Both the position numbers and the translations under genes were made by a program. 16,457 nt of DNA, from the NCBI GenBank assembly GCA_959604655.1, contig CAUHCL010000040.1:1-16457 (forward strand), written 5' to 3'. This document shows positions 7,790 to 15,285 of this stretch, piece after piece; positions within the stretch are counted from its first letter, which is position 1; every line of letters begins with the position of its first letter. Source of the DNA: an uncultured Alistipes sp. (GTDB taxonomy: Bacteria > Bacteroidota > Bacteroidia > Bacteroidales > Rikenellaceae). The notes below the pieces were generated by a model, which did no database searches, had not been told where the DNA came from, and saw only the letters and a list, made by a program, of their open reading frames with translations.

Positions 7790-7960
7790 ATATGTGCTTG
7801 ATTTTAATGTCAATGGGATTTTTTTCGATTGCGGGAGGAAATAATATGACGGGAACAGGCATTTTTATGCGCCGTGTTTTCGGGCGGCAGCCTGCGGGGA
7901 CCGCGGGATGAGCGGATGCGAATGATAGCGGACCTCCGCGGGGCGAGGCTGCGGCCCGCA

Positions 7961-7976
7961 CGACTCTTGCGAGTCG
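7961..7976 (-). other. Small hairpin directly after the DUF2851 stop codon
   Basis: CGACTC, TTGC, GAGTCG forms a perfect 6-bp stem-loop that starts 2 nt after the DUF2851 stop on the minus strand. No T-run follows, so it is at best a factor-assisted terminator or a 3'-end-protecting hairpin. The rest of the 7718-7978 gap holds the secA promoter and GC-rich sequence in which I see no gene I can support. Confidence 0.3.
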
Positions 7977-7978
7977 CA

Positions 7979-8935
7979 CTATATCTGCGGCACGGCCATT
8001 CGTGCGACGATCCGCCGTCCGACGGGACAGCGGTCGCAATCGTCCCGTTTGCAATATTCGTTGCGTAGCTGTATGAGCGCCTGACTGTCGAATGCCGTTT
8101 TGGCCAGCGTGCCGCAGGCGTTCCAGCCTCGGATTATGCTGTTGTCCTCGGCGGGAATGTTCTCCAGCAGCGACATGGCCCGCGTTCGCAGCGTCTCGTT
8201 GTTGATGTATGACCCGTATGCGAACTGCATCTGCACCACCAGATTTATCCCCAGCAGATCGGTCTTGGTGTGCCCTATGTGCTTTGCCACGGGATCCGAG
8301 CCGTTTGCGGGTGTGTAGCGCGTGCGCCAGTATTTCGAGGTCTCGACGCCGAAGAGCGCGTTGACGTCTTTGGCGGTGCGGCATTCGAGTATGCGGTCCA
8401 TTACGTTGCTTACCGAGGTGAGGAACATCGCGGCCTGCGATAACCGCAGTATGGGGTGGTTGTTCGGGCGCAACCTTATGAGCGACCATTGCGATGCGCG
8501 CATGGGCGATATGGCGTATTTGCCGGCCAGATAGGCGAAGTCGCGCTTCAAGTCGAGTATGTATTCGTCGTGCGGATAGAGGTCCAGCAGTCCCGACGCC
8601 CCGATCAGCATCGCCTCGACGTTGTGCGGCACGAGTCTCTCACGCAGTATGGCGGCGTAGGGCACCGTGCGTGCCAGTTCGGTGAAAGCGCCCTTGTTGC
8701 GCTCGTCGCCCAGCGTGCGCAGGAACATCAGGTAGAACGTCTGCGGCCAGTCGGAGCGGCACTCCGCATAGAAGCCGTTGACGTCGCGATTCTTGCGGCT
8801 CAGGCGTTCGTAACCCAGCGCGTTGTAGATCTCGGCGCGGTGCAGCGGATCGAGCGACGACAGATAACCGCCGCATCCGAAGCACGAGGCTCCCTTACGC
8901 AACTTGTCCGTTATGCTTCGCTTTTCGTCTGTCAT
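7979..8935 (-). CDS. DUF2851 family protein, short form lacking the usual N-terminal domain
   Basis: The 318-residue product aligns by eye with the C-terminal three quarters of DUF2851, a Bacteroidota family of unknown function usually about 420 residues long. Visible family features are IGASGLLDLYP (111-121), LIRLRPNNHP followed by an alanine-rich helix, YWRTRY, LLGINLVVQMQFAYG, an NSIIRGW segment and the closing SQALIQLRNEYC. The usual first domain, which as I recall it contains an HPGxxNxDAGPDF-type motif and an IPTLEL end, is absent. Only 43 nt separate this start from the upstream gene, so it is not hidden there. Instead the N-terminus carries C18-F-G-C21, and the C-terminus has C295, C300 and C303, a possible metal or Fe-S ligand set. 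The gene is last in the lptD-to-DUF2851 run, directly after sufE and a sufT-like gene. Function is unknown. Confidence 0.8.
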   Translation of the reverse strand: MTDEKRSITDKLRKGASCFGCGGYLSSLDPLHRAEIYNALGYERLSRKNRDVNGFYAECRSDWPQTFYLMFLRTLGDERNKGAFTELARTVPYAAILRERLVPHNVEAMLIGASGLLDLYPHDEYILDLKRDFAYLAGKYAISPMRASQWSLIRLRPNNHPILRLSQAAMFLTSVSNVMDRILECRTAKDVNALFGVETSKYWRTRYTPANGSDPVAKHIGHTKTDLLGINLVVQMQFAYGSYINNETLRTRAMSLLENIPAEDNSIIRGWNACGTLAKTAFDSQALIQLRNEYCKRDDCDRCPVGRRIVARMAVPQI

Positions 8936-8978
8936 GGGCGTATCGGGTTAGCGGGCCGCCGTCGGGTCGGGGCGTGCG

Positions 8979-9299
8979 TTACAGCATGTTGAGCTCCAGC
9001 AGCGCCTCCTCCGACATCATGCTTCTGTCCCAGGGCGGCTCGAAGGTGAGTATTATGTTCACCGACTTCACTCCGTCGATCTTTTTCACCTGTGTGTTTA
9101 TGTCCTCGACGAGCATGTCGGCCATCGGGCAGTTGGGCGCCGTGAGCGTCATGCGTATGTTGGCCACGCCCTCGGGATCGAAATCTATTTCGTAGATCAG
9201 TCCCAGGTCGTAGACGTTGACGGGTATTTCGGGGTCGTAGATGTTCTTCAGCGTGAGAACGATCTCGTGCTCCACTTTCAAAATCTCTTCAGGTGTCAT
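8979..9299 (-). CDS. SufT-like MIP18 family (DUF59) Fe-S cluster assembly protein
   Basis: A compact 106-residue MIP18/DUF59 protein; relatives (SufT, PaaD-like, eukaryotic CIA2) help deliver or mature Fe-S clusters on target proteins in the cytoplasm. The signature DPEIPVNVYDLGLIY is at 22-36. TAPNCPMAD at 53-61 includes the conserved reactive cysteine C57. The C-terminus has FEPPWDRSMMSEEALLELNM, typical of the bacterial single-domain form. Length is normal for the family and the protein has no fused domain. It sits 35 nt after sufE and 43 nt before the DUF2851 gene, so the pairing with sufE supports an Fe-S role. No SufBCDS genes are in the window. I leave the symbol blank because the target proteins are not known. 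Confidence 0.92.
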   Translation of the reverse strand: MTPEEILKVEHEIVLTLKNIYDPEIPVNVYDLGLIYEIDFDPEGVANIRMTLTAPNCPMADMLVEDINTQVKKIDGVKSVNIILTFEPPWDRSMMSEEALLELNML

Positions 9300-9334
9300 T
9301 TCCGTTGTTCAAATAACTTTTCCGCCTCGGGCCG

Positions 9335-9754
9335 TCACTGCTGCGTTCGGGTGAAGGCGAGCGCATACATCCTCATCTGCTTTATCATGGCGAGCAGTCC
9401 GTTGCTGCGCGTGGGCGAGAGGTTCTCGCTCAGACCTATGGCGTCGATGAAATAGAGCTCCGTGTCGAGTATCTGCTGCGGCGTGCGCCCGTTGAGCACC
9501 CTGATCAGCAGGGCTATTATGCCTTTGGTTATTATGGCGTCGCTGTCGGCCGAGAAGAACACCTTCCCCTCCTCCATGCGGGCGTCGACCCATACCCGCG
9601 ACTGGCAGCCTTTTATCACGTATTCGTCCGTGCGGTGCTGCGGATCGATCGCAGGCAGCGTGTCGCTCAGCTCGATCAGGTATTCGTATTTGTCGAGCCA
9701 CTCGTCGAACACCGCGAACTCTTCGATGATCCGATCCTGGATTTCGTCTTTCAT
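9335..9754 (-). CDS. sufE: SufE family cysteine desulfurase sulfur acceptor
   Basis: SufE takes persulfide sulfur from the cysteine desulfurase SufS and passes it to the SufBCD scaffold for Fe-S cluster building. The 139-residue protein has the normal SufE length and fold signature: an N-terminal helix, then YLIELSDTLPAID (25-37), and the active-site loop VIKGCQSRVWVDA with the acceptor C50. A conserved C-terminal region (GLSENLSPTRSNGLLAMI) follows. The gene lies 12 nt after the stop of the phosphatase-like gene and 35 nt before the sufT-like gene, implying co-transcription. Its usual partners SufS and SufBCD must be encoded elsewhere, as none is in this window. Confidence 0.96.
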   Translation of the reverse strand: MKDEIQDRIIEEFAVFDEWLDKYEYLIELSDTLPAIDPQHRTDEYVIKGCQSRVWVDARMEEGKVFFSADSDAIITKGIIALLIRVLNGRTPQQILDTELYFIDAIGLSENLSPTRSNGLLAMIKQMRMYALAFTRTQQ

Positions 9755-9766
9755 GTCGTTAAGCTC

Positions 9767-11377
9767 TTAAAAAATATTCAAAGCCCCGCCTTCCGATGCC
9801 GAGGGAGGGGTTATCCCCAACAATCGCGCCTCGGTGGCGGCCACCGATGTCATATCGGTCTTGTCGGTTATCCTGGCAGGGGCTATGCCGCCGCCGAATA
9901 TCACGAGGGGCACGTGCGTGTCGTAGCGGTACATCGAACCCGACGCCGACCGAAGATCCTCCCGTTCCTCGATCCATTCGGGCATGAGGTTTATTATCAC
10001 GTCGCCCGAGCGGCGGGGGTAGAATCCGTTCTGCATCTTGCGCGCGTAGCCGCTGCCGAAGTAGCTGTTGCGCATGGCCTCGGCCGAAGTGGCGTGCGAC
10101 ACCCCGCGCAGCTGCATGAGGAACGTGGCCACGTCGTGCTGCATGTCGGCTATCGACAGCCCCTTTTCGTATATCAGGTCGTGGTTGAGGTATATGGCGC
10201 GGTCGATGCAGCCCAGCACCCACTCTCCGTTGCCGTGCTGCGCGCCTATGAAGGCATTGGTTATGACCTCGGCCTGACGCACGTTGAAACGCTCGCGCTC
10301 TTCGGCGGGCGAGTTGTACGATGGGCTCGTGCCGTGGTCCGACGTCAGCACCACCACTATCTGCCGCGGGTCGGTCACCTGCGCCAGCAGGAACGACAGG
10401 AAATCCTCCAGATCGCGGTCGAGGCGGTAGAGCATGTCTTCGTACTCCACCGATTCGGGCCCGAAGCGGCCGCTTATCATGCGCGGCGAGTCGAGCACTA
10501 TGTTGAGCACGTCGGCGGCCTCGTCGCCGCCCATCCCGTTCTTGGCCACCACCTGCTTGGCGAAGGCGAGCATGGCGCTGTTTCCCGCGGGCGTGTACTT
10601 CATCTGCTCGTAGTCGTCGCTTATGCGCTCCGCCGATTCGGGGCGGTCGATGAAATCTATGCGTTTGCCGCACTTGCACTGCAACCCCTCGATGTACGAC
10701 ACCTGCGAGTTGCGGTAGTCGTCGTAGGGGAGCAGCAGCGTCCAGCGCTTCTGCATGTAGTCGTGGTTGGTCTGCTTCCTGTTGTATTCGGTCACCCATG
10801 CGGGCAGCTCCTTGGCGTAGTACGACGATGTGGTCCAGGCCGATTGCAGGCTCTCCATCCAGTAGACCTCGCCCGTGCGGCCCGCCATGACTATGGCCGA
10901 CAGGGGATCCACCGCTATGGTGGCTATGCGGCTGCGGCTGTCGTGCAGCGCCGCGGCGTCGCCTATGGTCTGCGCCGTGAGGTTGCGGGGCGAGTATCCG
11001 CCCGATCCTGCGCTGTAATTCACGCTCTGCTCCTTGGCGTCGTCGATGAGCGACACCATCTTGTTGCCCACGTGGTCGAACCATCTGTCGGCCACCACGC
11101 CGTGCGTCGAGGGCTGCGCGCCCGTCGATATGGTCGCGAGCGACACGGGCGTCGTGGTCTGCATGTAGTCGTATGACGCGTCGGTGAATACCGCTCCGCC
11201 GTCCATAAGGCGCTTGAAGCCGCCGCCCGAGAAATTCGCTGCGTAGCGGTCGAGATCGTCGGCGCGCATCGAGCTTACGACTATATTCACCACCAGGCGC
11301 GGCCCTGCCGTTGCGGCGAATGCGGAACCCGTTAATGCTGCGAGAGTTATTGCTATGCGAAGCGAAAGATGTTTCAT
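9767..11377 (-). CDS. PafA-like alkaline phosphatase superfamily protein with degraded metal site
   Basis: A 536-residue exported protein with a signal peptide (about 1-24, cleavage near AFAATAG). It belongs to the type I phosphodiesterase/alkaline phosphatase superfamily, closest by eye to the Bacteroidota PafA-like group. Conserved fold landmarks are GGGFKRLMDGGAVF (51-64), the STG...HGVV segment (84-95), SSYYAKELPAWV (184-195), FGPESVEYED (305-314), LTSDHGTSPS (344-353) and YDTHVPLVIFGGGI (485-498). Several zinc ligands expected from PafA are missing: the first Asp (DQMR in relatives) is S35, the Asp/His pair before FGP reads R299 and G303, and the late His before GS is S479. D347 and H348 remain. 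The nucleophile region is TTTPVSLATI instead of TxTGPGHASI. It is probably inactive as a phosphatase or binds metal differently. Periplasmic location is inferred from the signal peptide. sufE follows 12 nt later. Confidence 0.85.
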   Translation of the reverse strand: MKHLSLRIAITLAALTGSAFAATAGPRLVVNIVVSSMRADDLDRYAANFSGGGFKRLMDGGAVFTDASYDYMQTTTPVSLATISTGAQPSTHGVVADRWFDHVGNKMVSLIDDAKEQSVNYSAGSGGYSPRNLTAQTIGDAAALHDSRSRIATIAVDPLSAIVMAGRTGEVYWMESLQSAWTTSSYYAKELPAWVTEYNRKQTNHDYMQKRWTLLLPYDDYRNSQVSYIEGLQCKCGKRIDFIDRPESAERISDDYEQMKYTPAGNSAMLAFAKQVVAKNGMGGDEAADVLNIVLDSPRMISGRFGPESVEYEDMLYRLDRDLEDFLSFLLAQVTDPRQIVVVLTSDHGTSPSYNSPAEERERFNVRQAEVITNAFIGAQHGNGEWVLGCIDRAIYLNHDLIYEKGLSIADMQHDVATFLMQLRGVSHATSAEAMRNSYFGSGYARKMQNGFYPRRSGDVIINLMPEWIEEREDLRSASGSMYRYDTHVPLVIFGGGIAPARITDKTDMTSVAATEARLLGITPPSASEGGALNIF

Positions 11378-11405
11378 TTTGTGCGGTATTACGGACGTAA
11401 AATTA

Positions 11406-12392
11406 CTAATTAATTTCCAAAAACGAGTTGAAATATTCCATTTCGTGGCCGAACTCCATCTGCGGCGCCGCGCGTCGCAGTTCCTCGATTCGCCGCAGCA
11501 TGGCGCGGCAGAAGTCGCGATGGGCCTCGCTGCGGGGATCGAACGGTCGGTGCTCCGCGGCTTCGGCTATCCGCTCCGCCCGCTCGGCCAGCCGCAGGGC
11601 CTCGTCGGTCAGCGCCGTCTGCCCGAAGCGTTCCCATATGTAGCCGATCGCCGTTTGCGACGGGTGCGCCATGTCGTCGGCATAGAAACGGTAGTCGCGC
11701 AACTCGTCGTTCATGATCTCGAACGAGGGGAAGTAGTCGGTGCCTTGGAATCGGCCCGTGAGCTCCCCGACGGCCACGCGAAGCACGGCCTTGCTCAGCG
11801 AGTTGCGCTCTGCTCCGTCGCCGAGGTGGCGTACGGGGCTTACGGTGAATATGACGTGCTTGCCTGCGAGTGGTCCCGCGAGCAGCGTCGCATAGCGGTC
11901 GACTATCCGATCCGCCGCCATCATCTCGCGGACGAATAGCGATTGCGGCTGTTTGTGGCAGTTGGCCACCACGGCACCGTTTTCGCGCAGTCGGTAGATC
12001 CATGCCGTTCCGAATGTGATTATCACCGTATCCGCCTTGCGCAGTGCGTCGGCGCCTTTGTGCACGGCCTCGCGCATCGAGGCGAGTGCCCGTTCGGGAT
12101 CGGTGTCGGAGAATGCCGAGTGAAAGTCGTAGCCGAAATAACGGCTACCGTCACGGCGCAACTCGTCGCGTGTCGGCATGTCGGCTGCGGCGAAACGCTC
12201 CACGGCACGCGCTATCGATTCGGGATTGAAGAGTATGCCCGTGGGGGATGCCTCGACGCGGAACTTGGCGCGTTGCAGGCGTCGGGCGATGTTGTCGGCG
12301 AAACACGATCCGAGCGACAGTATTCGCGACGAGTGGTCGATCCTGCTCTCGAAAGGCTTTATGTCTGTTACGGTACGGAACTGCATATCCAT
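11406..12392 (-). CDS. GSCFA domain protein (SGNH-hydrolase-like)
   Basis: The family is named for the motif GSCFA, here at 28-32 (context ILSLGSCFADNIA), where S29 is the presumed nucleophile equivalent to the GDSL serine. Other shared features are TGILFNP (51-57), TFGTAW (126-131), SPVRH (185-189) and the end block ADDMAHPS (238-245), with D240 and H243 as probable catalytic partners. At 328 residues the length is typical of the family. No signal peptide is seen, so it is probably cytoplasmic. Substrate is unknown; an esterase or acyl-hydrolase role is inference from the fold. The start could be ATG 12392 or the ATG at 12386 two codons later; the second resembles relatives. It begins 15 nt after the ABC-F stop and ends 28 nt before the phosphatase-like gene, so it is almost certainly in the same transcript. 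Confidence 0.88.
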   Translation of the reverse strand: MDMQFRTVTDIKPFESRIDHSSRILSLGSCFADNIARRLQRAKFRVEASPTGILFNPESIARAVERFAAADMPTRDELRRDGSRYFGYDFHSAFSDTDPERALASMREAVHKGADALRKADTVIITFGTAWIYRLRENGAVVANCHKQPQSLFVREMMAADRIVDRYATLLAGPLAGKHVIFTVSPVRHLGDGAERNSLSKAVLRVAVGELTGRFQGTDYFPSFEIMNDELRDYRFYADDMAHPSQTAIGYIWERFGQTALTDEALRLAERAERIAEAAEHRPFDPRSEAHRDFCRAMLRRIEELRRAAPQMEFGHEMEYFNSFLEIN

Positions 12393-12407
12393 CGTTTTTT
12401 AGGGCCT

Positions 12408-14291
12408 TTACACCTCGCTCAGCTCCAGCCAACGCATCTCCTTCTCCCCGATGATCTCCAGCAGCTCGCCTATGCGGGCCGATGCCTCGGTCAACTCCCC
12501 GTGCGACAGCTCTCCCGACGACAGACGCGCTTCAAGCTCGGCCTTCTCGGCCTCTAACTGCGGTATCTCGGCCTCCAGAGCCTCCAGCTCGCGGGCCTCC
12601 TTGTAAGAGAGCTTGCGGCGCGTCGGGGCCGTGGAACTGCGTTGCGGTGCTGCGCCCGCGTGGTTGCTTTTGGCCGCAGCCTTGGCCGCGCGCGCCTCTT
12701 CGGCCTCCAGCTCCTTCATGTATTCGCGGTACTCGCTGTAATGTCCCACGAAATCCTTTACCCCGCCGCCTTCGCGGATGACGAACAGATGGTCGACGGT
12801 CTTGTCGAGGAAATAACGGTCGTGCGACACGATGAGCAGACAGCCCTTGAATGATTGCAGATAATCCTCCAGCACGTTGAGCGTCAGTATGTCCAGATCG
12901 TTGGTCGGCTCGTCGAGGATCAAAAAGTTGGGGTTGCGCATGAGCACCGTCAGCAGATAGAGTCGGCGCTGCTCGCCGCCGCTCAGGATCTCCACGCGCT
13001 TGGAGTGCGTCTCGGGCGGAAAGAGGAAGCGGTTGAGCATGGTGGTGACCGACACCGAATGTCCGTCGGCGGCCTCCACCGTCTCCGCTATGTCGTGCAC
13101 CACGTCGAACACGGTCTGTCCCGCCTTGAAGTCTATTCCGCGCTGGCGGTAGTAGCCTATGCGGAGCGTTTCGCCGCGTTCCACCGTGCCCGAGTCGGGC
13201 AGCAGGTCGCCCGTCATCAGGTTGAGGAACGTGCTCTTGCCCGCTCCGTTCTTGCCCACTATGCCCACGCGCTCGTAACGCGAGAACTTGTACGAGAAGC
13301 GGTCGAGCATGCACCGCGGGCCGAAGCGCAGCGACACATCCTCGCAGTCGATTATCTTGCCGCCCAGACGCGACGTGCCCACGTCGATGGCGACGCTCTT
13401 GCGTTCGAGCGACACCGACGCCCGATCCTTCAGGTCGTAGAAGGCGTTTATGCGGTAGCGCGCCTTGCCCGTGCGCGCCTGCGGGGTGCTGCGCATCCAC
13501 TCTAATTCGCGGCGCAGCAGGTTGCGCGACTTGTCTATGTCGGCCTGCATGTTTGCGTAGCGTTCCTCGCGCTTTTCGAGGAACGTGCGGTAGTTGCCTT
13601 TGTACACGAAGAGTTCGCCGCGGTCGAGTTCGAATATGGTGTTGCACACGCGGTCGAGGAAATAGCGGTCGTGCGTGACCATGAGCAGCGTGCACCGCGA
13701 TTTGCCGAGGTAATCCTCCAGAAACTCTATCACCTCTATGTCGAGGTGGTTGGTCGGCTCGTCCATGACGAGGAAATCGGCCTCCTGCAACAGCATGAGC
13801 GCCAGAGCCACCCGCTTGGCCTCGCCGCCCGACAGACTGCCCATGCGCTGGTCGAGCCGCGTGAGCTTGAGCGACGACAGCACCTGCTTTATCTTCTGTT
13901 CGGCATTCCATGCGCCCGCGGCGTCCATGGCGGCCATCGCGCGCTCTATGCGCTTTTGGTCCTCCGACGCTATGGCCCGCTCGTAGTCGCGTATGGTGTC
14001 GTACGTGGCGCCCAGACCCGAGTATACCTCGTCGAAAACGGTGTTGTCGGGATTGAACGCGGTGTTCTGGTCGAGAAAGGCCACCTTTATGTCGCGCATG
14101 AACTTCACCTCGCCGCCGCGGTCGGACGAATCCATTCCCGCCAATATCTTCAGCAGCGAACTTTTGCCCGTTCCGTTGGGGGCGATGAGGGCTATCTTGT
14201 CGCCCTCGTTTATGTTGAACCCTATGTTGCGGAACAGCGTCCTGTCGCCGTAGGATTTGCTGATGTTCTCTACCTGGAGGAAACTTGCCAT
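12408..14291 (-). CDS. uup: ABC-F family ATPase (Uup-like)
   Basis: ABC-F proteins are soluble twin ATPases that act on the ribosome (translation rescue, assembly or resistance), not transporters. This 627-residue protein has two complete cassettes: Walker A APNGTGKSS (37-45) with Ala in place of the first Gly, LSGGE (153-157) and MDEPTNHLD (176-184); then GKNGAGKST (346-354), LSGGE (436-440) and LDEPTNDLD (459-467). The interdomain linker (about 240-300, with STPQARTGKARYRINAF) is the ribosome-facing arm. A charged coiled coil at about 560-627 after an Ala-rich tether is the Uup-type C-terminal domain. No transmembrane segment is present, in keeping with the family. It follows the DUF4886 gene by 33 nt. 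Orthology to Uup rests on the linker, second cassette and C-terminal coil; a different ABC-F subfamily is possible. Confidence 0.9.
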   Translation of the reverse strand: MASFLQVENISKSYGDRTLFRNIGFNINEGDKIALIAPNGTGKSSLLKILAGMDSSDRGGEVKFMRDIKVAFLDQNTAFNPDNTVFDEVYSGLGATYDTIRDYERAIASEDQKRIERAMAAMDAAGAWNAEQKIKQVLSSLKLTRLDQRMGSLSGGEAKRVALALMLLQEADFLVMDEPTNHLDIEVIEFLEDYLGKSRCTLLMVTHDRYFLDRVCNTIFELDRGELFVYKGNYRTFLEKREERYANMQADIDKSRNLLRRELEWMRSTPQARTGKARYRINAFYDLKDRASVSLERKSVAIDVGTSRLGGKIIDCEDVSLRFGPRCMLDRFSYKFSRYERVGIVGKNGAGKSTFLNLMTGDLLPDSGTVERGETLRIGYYRQRGIDFKAGQTVFDVVHDIAETVEAADGHSVSVTTMLNRFLFPPETHSKRVEILSGGEQRRLYLLTVLMRNPNFLILDEPTNDLDILTLNVLEDYLQSFKGCLLIVSHDRYFLDKTVDHLFVIREGGGVKDFVGHYSEYREYMKELEAEEARAAKAAAKSNHAGAAPQRSSTAPTRRKLSYKEARELEALEAEIPQLEAEKAELEARLSSGELSHGELTEASARIGELLEIIGEKEMRWLELSEV

Positions 14292-14324
14292 TTCAATTCG
14301 TTTCTATGGCCGTAATGTCGGCCG

Positions 14325-15281
14325 CTATTTGATTATGTCGGCGTGCGACCTGTCGTTCGGTGCAGTGCGGCGGCACTTTATGCGGCGTGCCCTGAACTTC
14401 CCGCCGACGGCTTTGCGTGCCGCTTTACGGCAGTATGCCGCCGCGCGGTCGTCCACCGCGACGTCGCCTTTGGCTATCCGCAGCGTGTTGGCGCGCAGCG
14501 GCTTTCGGGCGAACGGCCTTACGAGAGTCTCATACCATACGCATGCCAGCGCGTAGCGGCCTGCCCCGTAGTCTATGTGGTACCCGTCGCGCGTCAGATC
14601 CTTGGGCGGGTTGTTTAGTTCCGACATTCGCAGCGACTGTATCGCCGTGCCCGAGGGTATGACGGTCGAGAATGCCGAGGTGTGCCGCGTCATTTCGCGC
14701 ACGGCAGCACATATGTCGTCGTACATCCGCCGCTGGTCGCGCCCGTAGTCGGCGAACTGCCCGTGCGTGCTGTCGGTCGAGTAGGCCCACGTCATGTGCC
14801 ATGCCAGTTCGGCTTCGGGCTGCGCGGCCCTGATGATCCCTATCAGGGCGTCGAGATGGGGTTGGTAGCTCTCGTAGCGGCCCGAGTATCCCGATGCCTG
14901 CTGCAAGGTGATTATGTCCCACTTGCCGAGCGACAGCGCATGTCGGAGTGAGACGTTCTCTTTCGATTTAACCCATCGGTTCTCGCCCGCGGCCGAGCGG
15001 TAGAACTCGTACGGCGCCTTTCCCTCGATGTGGAACCTCATGTGCTGTTCGAGCGTGCATCCTCCCACGTATAGGCGCGCCAGCTCCACATTGTCGATAT
15101 CCATGTTGTCGAGCAGCTGCGGCAGATACTCCATGGCATCGTCCGAGAAGCTGTTGCCTATGGCCAGTATGCGGAGCGTCTTTCGGGCCTCGGCTTCGGG
15201 CGCGGCGAAGGCCGACAGCGACAATATGACGATCGCAGCAGCCGCCATGCGGCGCAAGGTTGTCTTCATGCGGGTGTACAT
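14325..15281 (-). CDS. DUF4886 secreted SGNH-hydrolase-like protein
   Basis: A 318-residue protein with a cleavable signal (about 5-32, ending PEAEA) and the DUF4886 signature. IGNSFSDDA is at 41-49 with S44 as presumed nucleophile, followed by YVGGCTLEQH (71-80), ITLQQASGYSGRY (124-136), HMTWAY (162-167) and TRDGYHID (230-237), where D232 and H235 complete the Ser-His-Asp set. All catalytic blocks appear intact, so it should be an active esterase or acyl-hydrolase of unknown substrate in the periplasm or outside the cell. The last 30 residues are unusually basic (KFRARRIKCRRTAPNDR). The ATG at 15281 lies 4 nt after the lptD stop, favouring translational coupling; the ATG at 15269 (MKTTLRR) is an equally good signal-peptide start. 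A DUF4886 gene in this place after lptD may be lineage-specific. Confidence 0.87.
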   Translation of the reverse strand: MYTRMKTTLRRMAAAAIVILSLSAFAAPEAEARKTLRILAIGNSFSDDAMEYLPQLLDNMDIDNVELARLYVGGCTLEQHMRFHIEGKAPYEFYRSAAGENRWVKSKENVSLRHALSLGKWDIITLQQASGYSGRYESYQPHLDALIGIIRAAQPEAELAWHMTWAYSTDSTHGQFADYGRDQRRMYDDICAAVREMTRHTSAFSTVIPSGTAIQSLRMSELNNPPKDLTRDGYHIDYGAGRYALACVWYETLVRPFARKPLRANTLRIAKGDVAVDDRAAAYCRKAARKAVGGKFRARRIKCRRTAPNDRSHADIIK

Positions 15282-15285
15282 AAGA

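Noticed and set aside
4439..7801. A 1120-codon open frame on the plus strand, antisense to secA
   Set aside because: It mirrors secA almost end to end and has no recognisable domain. It arises because GC-rich codon use in secA avoids the codons that would be stops on the other strand.
7701..8489. A 262-codon minus-strand frame spanning the end of the DUF2851 gene and the secA promoter
   Set aside because: It is out of frame with the DUF2851 protein, runs through the promoter and into the secA start, and its translation is Arg/His-rich without motifs.
9635..11176. A 513-codon plus-strand frame antisense to the phosphatase-like gene
   Set aside because: Low-complexity His/Val/Arg-rich translation with no family motif; the minus-strand gene in the same place has a signal peptide and clear family motifs.
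12532..13911. A 459-codon minus-strand frame inside the ABC-F gene
   Set aside because: It is an out-of-frame Arg/Gly/Pro-rich shadow; the true frame carries both ABC cassettes.
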